A stretch of 9,155 nt of DNA from Candidatus Omnitrophota bacterium (lineage in GTDB: Bacteria > Omnitrophota > Gorgyraeia > Aquiviventales > Aquiviventaceae), in NCBI GenBank assembly GCA_020057015.1, contig JAGVGS010000146.1:1-9155 (forward strand), given 5' to 3'. Within the stretch, counting starts at the first letter, position 1. Every line of letters begins with the position of its first letter. This document shows positions 6,596-9,155 of this stretch, in pieces. Below the pieces are notes generated by a model. It ran no database searches and was not told where the DNA came from. It was given only the letters and a program-made list of their open reading frames with translations. The position numbers and the translations under genes were made by a program.

Positions 6596-6907
6596 TCAAT
6601 AGGTGGTGGTGCCGGCCTTGGGCGTTTCAGGCAGATAGAGCTTGCGGTAGTTCCGCTGCTGTTCGATGGGCACGACCTCGAAGGGGGTGGGGTAGGCGCG
6701 ACGGAGGGCTGCCGGGTCGACAGACGCGTCGTGCCAGAAGGGCGGCGCAGCCGGGACTGGGGCAGCGGGCGCGATGGTGGCCAGCACAGCGCCGGGCGGC
6801 TCTTGCACCAGCATCGGCGGGCGCAGCATCTCGCGGGCAATGAGGGTCGCCAGCACCCCGACGCCCGCGATGGTCAGCGTCTCCCATGTCCAGCGCGGCA
6901 GCGTCAT
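6596..6907 (-). CDS. Small single-pass membrane protein, hypothetical
   Basis: This 103-residue protein is not recognised. Residues about 9-24 form one hydrophobic membrane segment (TWETLTIAGVGVLATLIA), then a basic residue and a Pro/Ala-rich linker (about 37-57), so most of the protein probably lies on one side of the membrane. The C-terminal part (DPAALRRAYPTPFEVVP, RNYRKLYLPE) has more ordered-looking composition and may be a docking region. The ATG at 6905-6907 is chosen over longer in-frame options because AGGAGG lies 9 bases upstream and the gene begins 4 bases after the stop of the DUF4900 protein. That coupling suggests it serves the same pilus or surface structure. It is the last gene of its cluster. 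No hairpin terminator was seen after it. Confidence 0.7.
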   Translation of the reverse strand: MTLPRWTWETLTIAGVGVLATLIAREMLRPPMLVQEPPGAVLATIAPAAPVPAAPPFWHDASVDPAALRRAYPTPFEVVPIEQQRNYRKLYLPETPKAGTTTY

Positions 6908-6911
6908 CGCC

Positions 6912-8177
6912 TCATTCCTCCTGCCAGAGCAGGGTGGAGTAATTCGACGTGGTGGGAAAGAAAGGCGGGGCCATGCTGGCAAAGCGCGCGTCATAGTAGT
7001 AACTCTTTCGAAAGCCGGAGGTCTGCGTACCCGTGGCGCTGTTGAACTGGCCCACGGGCCCGCGCCGCTTCTGGATGAGGCCCCCGTACACGTTCAGCGT
7101 GCCCTTCACGATCCCGTTGTTGTAGCCCTCGACGAAGATGGATTCATTCAAGGCCAAGATGGAAGCCTGAACGATCAGGTCGTTGGGCGTGACGGTAGCG
7201 ATCATCACATTCTGCTCGGACGCGAGGCCGAGGATGTCATCCGAATTCGGATTGACCTGCGGGTTATCGGCGTAGGTGATGTGGCTGGTGATGACCGCAT
7301 CCTCTTCGCTGCCGATGGACAGCTGCCCGTTGATCGTACCCGACACCCGGACTTCGCCATTGTCCACAAAGATGGCCCCGTTGGCGGGCAGCGTGGTGAC
7401 TTGGCTGGCCCAGCCCAGCGCGCTGTTGGTGACCAGCATCGTGCCATTGCTCTGCAGGACGATGGTGGTGTCCCCGGAGTACATGTACCCCCCGCTGCCG
7501 GCGGCGGTGCGCAGCCCCGTCAGCGTGCTGGGCATGGTGATGGCGCCGGCATTGAGGGTGAGACCGGCGTTGAACTGAGGGTTGTTCCCGCCGGCGGGCG
7601 GCGGGTTCTTGTAGTTAATGCTGCCGCTGACGCTCGAGATTGCGCCGTTGAAGACCGGGCTGCCTGAGATGCTGAACTGGCCGTTGGTGTGCACCGGGCC
7701 GCTCAGGGTGTCATTGCCAGTGAACCAAATGGGGTTGCCGCTGGCGCCCAGCTCCAGGTTGGTGAAATAGGAATACCTAGCGAAGCTGGAGGACTGCAGC
7801 AGCAGGCTGACTTGGCGGATGACCGTGGCCCCATTGAGCTGGGCGGCCGAGGTGATGGTGAAACTATCCAGATACGCGACCGGGTTGTTGTCGTCCGGAT
7901 CGATGCTCACCGTGTAGGTCCCGCCGGCCAGATTTTGCGCGCCACCGAAGGGGTCGAATGGCAGCGTGCCGGCCGGGGCCGCACTACTCTCCAGATACTG
8001 CAGGCCGCGATTCAGGCCCCCTTCGGCCAAATGGAACGTCTGTGCGTTGGTGGCAAACCGGGTGGCTTGGCTAAGCTCCACGCTGCTGCGGCGGAATCCG
8101 ACGGTGGCCCAGGTGATCAGGAAGGTCACCACGAGGAAGCTGAACACAATGACGGCGCCCCTGCGATTCCCGACCAT
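6912..8177 (-). CDS. DUF4900 / PilX-like pilus-assembly-associated protein
   Basis: This 421-residue protein has an N-terminal membrane anchor (about 7-26, GAVIVFSFLVVTFLITWA) after NRR, followed by a helical segment ending in FHLAEGGLNRGLQYLES, the pattern of PilX-type minor pilins. It lacks the Glu5 of a canonical type IV prepilin. The rest is Gly-, Ser-, Asn- and Thr-rich and beta-type, with repeated features of DUF4900: GPVHTNGQFSISGSPVFNG, GAIFVDNGEVRVSGTINGQL, then a YADNPQ segment and DDILGLASEQNVMI. Such proteins are thought to belong to envelope or pilus machinery, but their biochemical role is undefined. The ATG at 8175-8177 has AGGAGG 8 bases upstream and overlaps the hydrolase stop by one base (TGATG). 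The TTG just before it is not preferred. Confidence 0.8.
   Translation of the reverse strand: MVGNRRGAVIVFSFLVVTFLITWATVGFRRSSVELSQATRFATNAQTFHLAEGGLNRGLQYLESSAAPAGTLPFDPFGGAQNLAGGTYTVSIDPDDNNPVAYLDSFTITSAAQLNGATVIRQVSLLLQSSSFARYSYFTNLELGASGNPIWFTGNDTLSGPVHTNGQFSISGSPVFNGAISSVSGSINYKNPPPAGGNNPQFNAGLTLNAGAITMPSTLTGLRTAAGSGGYMYSGDTTIVLQSNGTMLVTNSALGWASQVTTLPANGAIFVDNGEVRVSGTINGQLSIGSEEDAVITSHITYADNPQVNPNSDDILGLASEQNVMIATVTPNDLIVQASILALNESIFVEGYNNGIVKGTLNVYGGLIQKRRGPVGQFNSATGTQTSGFRKSYYYDARFASMAPPFFPTTSNYSTLLWQEE
6917..6922 (-). promoter_or_regulatory. Ribosome binding site of the small membrane-protein gene
   Basis: A perfect AGGAGG on the minus strand, 9 bases before the ATG at 6905-6907, lies inside the end of the DUF4900 gene. 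It fixes the start of an otherwise unrecognised small gene and rules against the 132-residue version of the frame. Confidence 0.7.
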
Positions 8178-9155
8178 CAATCCTGCCTCCTGTCGTTCCG
8201 GGGTGGGAGCTGAGGGGCTCCGTTACTTGAAGTATACCCGACCCCGAGCGCCTGCTTCAAATAGCGTCCCCCGGCGTACTTCAGGTACGGCAGCAGGAGG
8301 TAGGACGTATAGTGGCCGGTGGGCATGAAGGTGGCCTCCGGGCGGCCCAGGGCGCGCCAGAGGCGCAGGGCATTGGCGCGGCCGATGGTGCGGTCGCTCA
8401 GCGCGATAAAGACGCGCAGCCGGGCAGGGTCCACGTAGGGGGCCAGCAGCAGCGGATCGGTCTTGACCGTCTCGCGCAGCCGCTGCGCCATTTCTTCGGT
8501 CGTCATGTGATGGGCCTTCAGGTAGCGCGCTCGCGGCTTGGTCAGCAGCGTGTCCTTGGAGGTGCTCAGGATGTCGGCCAGGCTGCCGCCGGCCAGCACG
8601 ACCACGTGGGCTTTCAGCCGCGGCTCGACCGCGGCCGTCATGACGCTGGCCATACCGCCCATGCTCACGCCGAAGCTGCCCATCCGCTCGGCGTCCACCC
8701 GCTCGTGTGCCGCCATCCAGTCGACCACCTGCCGGATGCGGAAAATCCCCTGGCGCAGCAGCAGCTCCAGGTGGCTGACGTCGTGTTCGGGCGAGATCTT
8801 CAGCGTCTTGCGGTGGATCAGCGCCACGTGGAACCCCTGGCGCGCCAGGGTGCGGCAGATGCCGCGCTCGAGGGGGTAGTCGCCGCCCAGGATGGGGTTG
8901 AAGAGGATGGCCGGCCGCCGCCCTGGCCGCTGCGACTCGTACCATTCGAATTCCACCTCCGGCTCAGTGGGCTGCATATCCGCGGGTACGGAGAGGGGAA
9001 AGCGCACCACGGACTCCCGGTACTGCGCCGTGGCGCGGCCTGGGGTGACCGTGACGTCGCGCGGCAAGCTGGGATAGGTATAATACGCCGCGATGGCCGG
9101 CGGCAGCGGCAACGGCGCGCGGGTGCGGGCACCCGGCGGAGGGACGAACGTGGCG
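8177..9155 (-). CDS. Alpha/beta hydrolase, start not within window
   Basis: The frame stays open from the TGA at 8177-8179 to the window edge. The first possible start inside is a TTG at 9112 with no clear ribosome site, so the true start is probably outside. Counting from that TTG, the protein shows a nucleophile elbow GVSMGG (148-153, Ser150), a likely acid Asp240 (IALSDRT) and His267 (TGHYTS), giving a complete Ser-Asp-His triad. FNPILGG (71-77) probably forms the oxyanion loop. The fold suits an esterase, dienelactone hydrolase-like enzyme or peptidase; the substrate is not predictable. A Pro-rich lead (ARTRAPLPLPP) precedes the domain, and a signal peptide could lie upstream of the window. 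Translation runs directly into the DUF4900 gene, so the enzyme may act on or near that envelope structure. Confidence 0.75.
   Translation of the reverse strand, partial: ATFVPPPGARTRAPLPLPPAIAAYYTYPSLPRDVTVTPGRATAQYRESVVRFPLSVPADMQPTEPEVEFEWYESQRPGRRPAILFNPILGGDYPLERGICRTLARQGFHVALIHRKTLKISPEHDVSHLELLLRQGIFRIRQVVDWMAAHERVDAERMGSFGVSMGGMASVMTAAVEPRLKAHVVVLAGGSLADILSTSKDTLLTKPRARYLKAHHMTTEEMAQRLRETVKTDPLLLAPYVDPARLRVFIALSDRTIGRANALRLWRALGRPEATFMPTGHYTSYLLLPYLKYAGGRYLKQALGVGYTSSNGAPQLPPRNDRRQD
8186..8191 (-). promoter_or_regulatory. Ribosome binding site of the DUF4900 gene
   Basis: AGGAGG on the minus strand, 8 bases before the ATG at 8175-8177, is embedded in the last codons of the hydrolase gene. 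Together with the TGATG stop-start overlap it indicates reinitiation or coupled translation. Confidence 0.7.

Noticed and set aside
4671..6600. Flanking direct repeats, integrase or transposase that would mark the restriction-modification island as mobile
   Set aside because: None could be found by eye; transfer is inferred only from composition and gene type.
6485..7667. Long plus-strand frames opposite the pilus-like and small membrane genes
   Set aside because: They are antisense shadows in GC-rich DNA, with low-complexity translations and no recognisable domain; the minus-strand genes have family motifs and ribosome sites.
9079..9084. TATAAT on the plus strand
   Set aside because: It lies inside the alpha/beta hydrolase coding region on the opposite strand, with no plausible plus-strand gene following.

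Overview
The window is a compact, GC-rich stretch of bacterial chromosome with eight convincing protein genes, two of them cut by the window edges, plus one small hypothetical gene. No RNA genes, CRISPR array, transposase or integrase were seen. Signal peptides, a PilX-like pilus protein, IspH (MEP isoprenoid route) and AGGAGG ribosome sites point to a bacterium with an export system, probably Gram-negative. The combination of a DUF4900/PilX-like protein with these neighbours recalls uncultivated environmental lineages, but the phylum cannot be assigned from this sequence.

Layout. (1) 1-3305, plus strand: the 3' part of a CCA-adding tRNA nucleotidyltransferase with an HD domain, a secreted neutral-ceramidase-like hydrolase, and a secreted C45-type Ntn hydrolase/acyltransferase. 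The three genes overlap one another and look like one transcription unit. (2) 3315-6439, minus strand: in transcription order, a NotI-family restriction endonuclease, a D12-class adenine DNA methyltransferase, ispH, and a YjbQ-family protein. The restriction-modification pair is visibly lower in GC than most of the window and looks acquired. It nevertheless runs almost without a gap into the essential gene ispH. A perfect extended -10 promoter lies about 100 bases ahead of the endonuclease. (3) 6596-9155, minus strand: an alpha/beta hydrolase open at the window edge, a DUF4900/PilX-like pilus-associated protein, and a small single-pass membrane protein, tightly coupled with good ribosome sites.

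How they work together. The first cluster joins a housekeeping tRNA-repair enzyme to two exported enzymes whose families both act on amide-linked acyl groups. The second joins DNA defence to isoprenoid synthesis. The third looks like a surface or pilus assembly unit of unknown role. The main points of interest are the NotI-like nuclease paired with an adenine methylase, the coupling of that system to ispH, and the ceramidase-like protein with alanine where the catalytic serine is expected.
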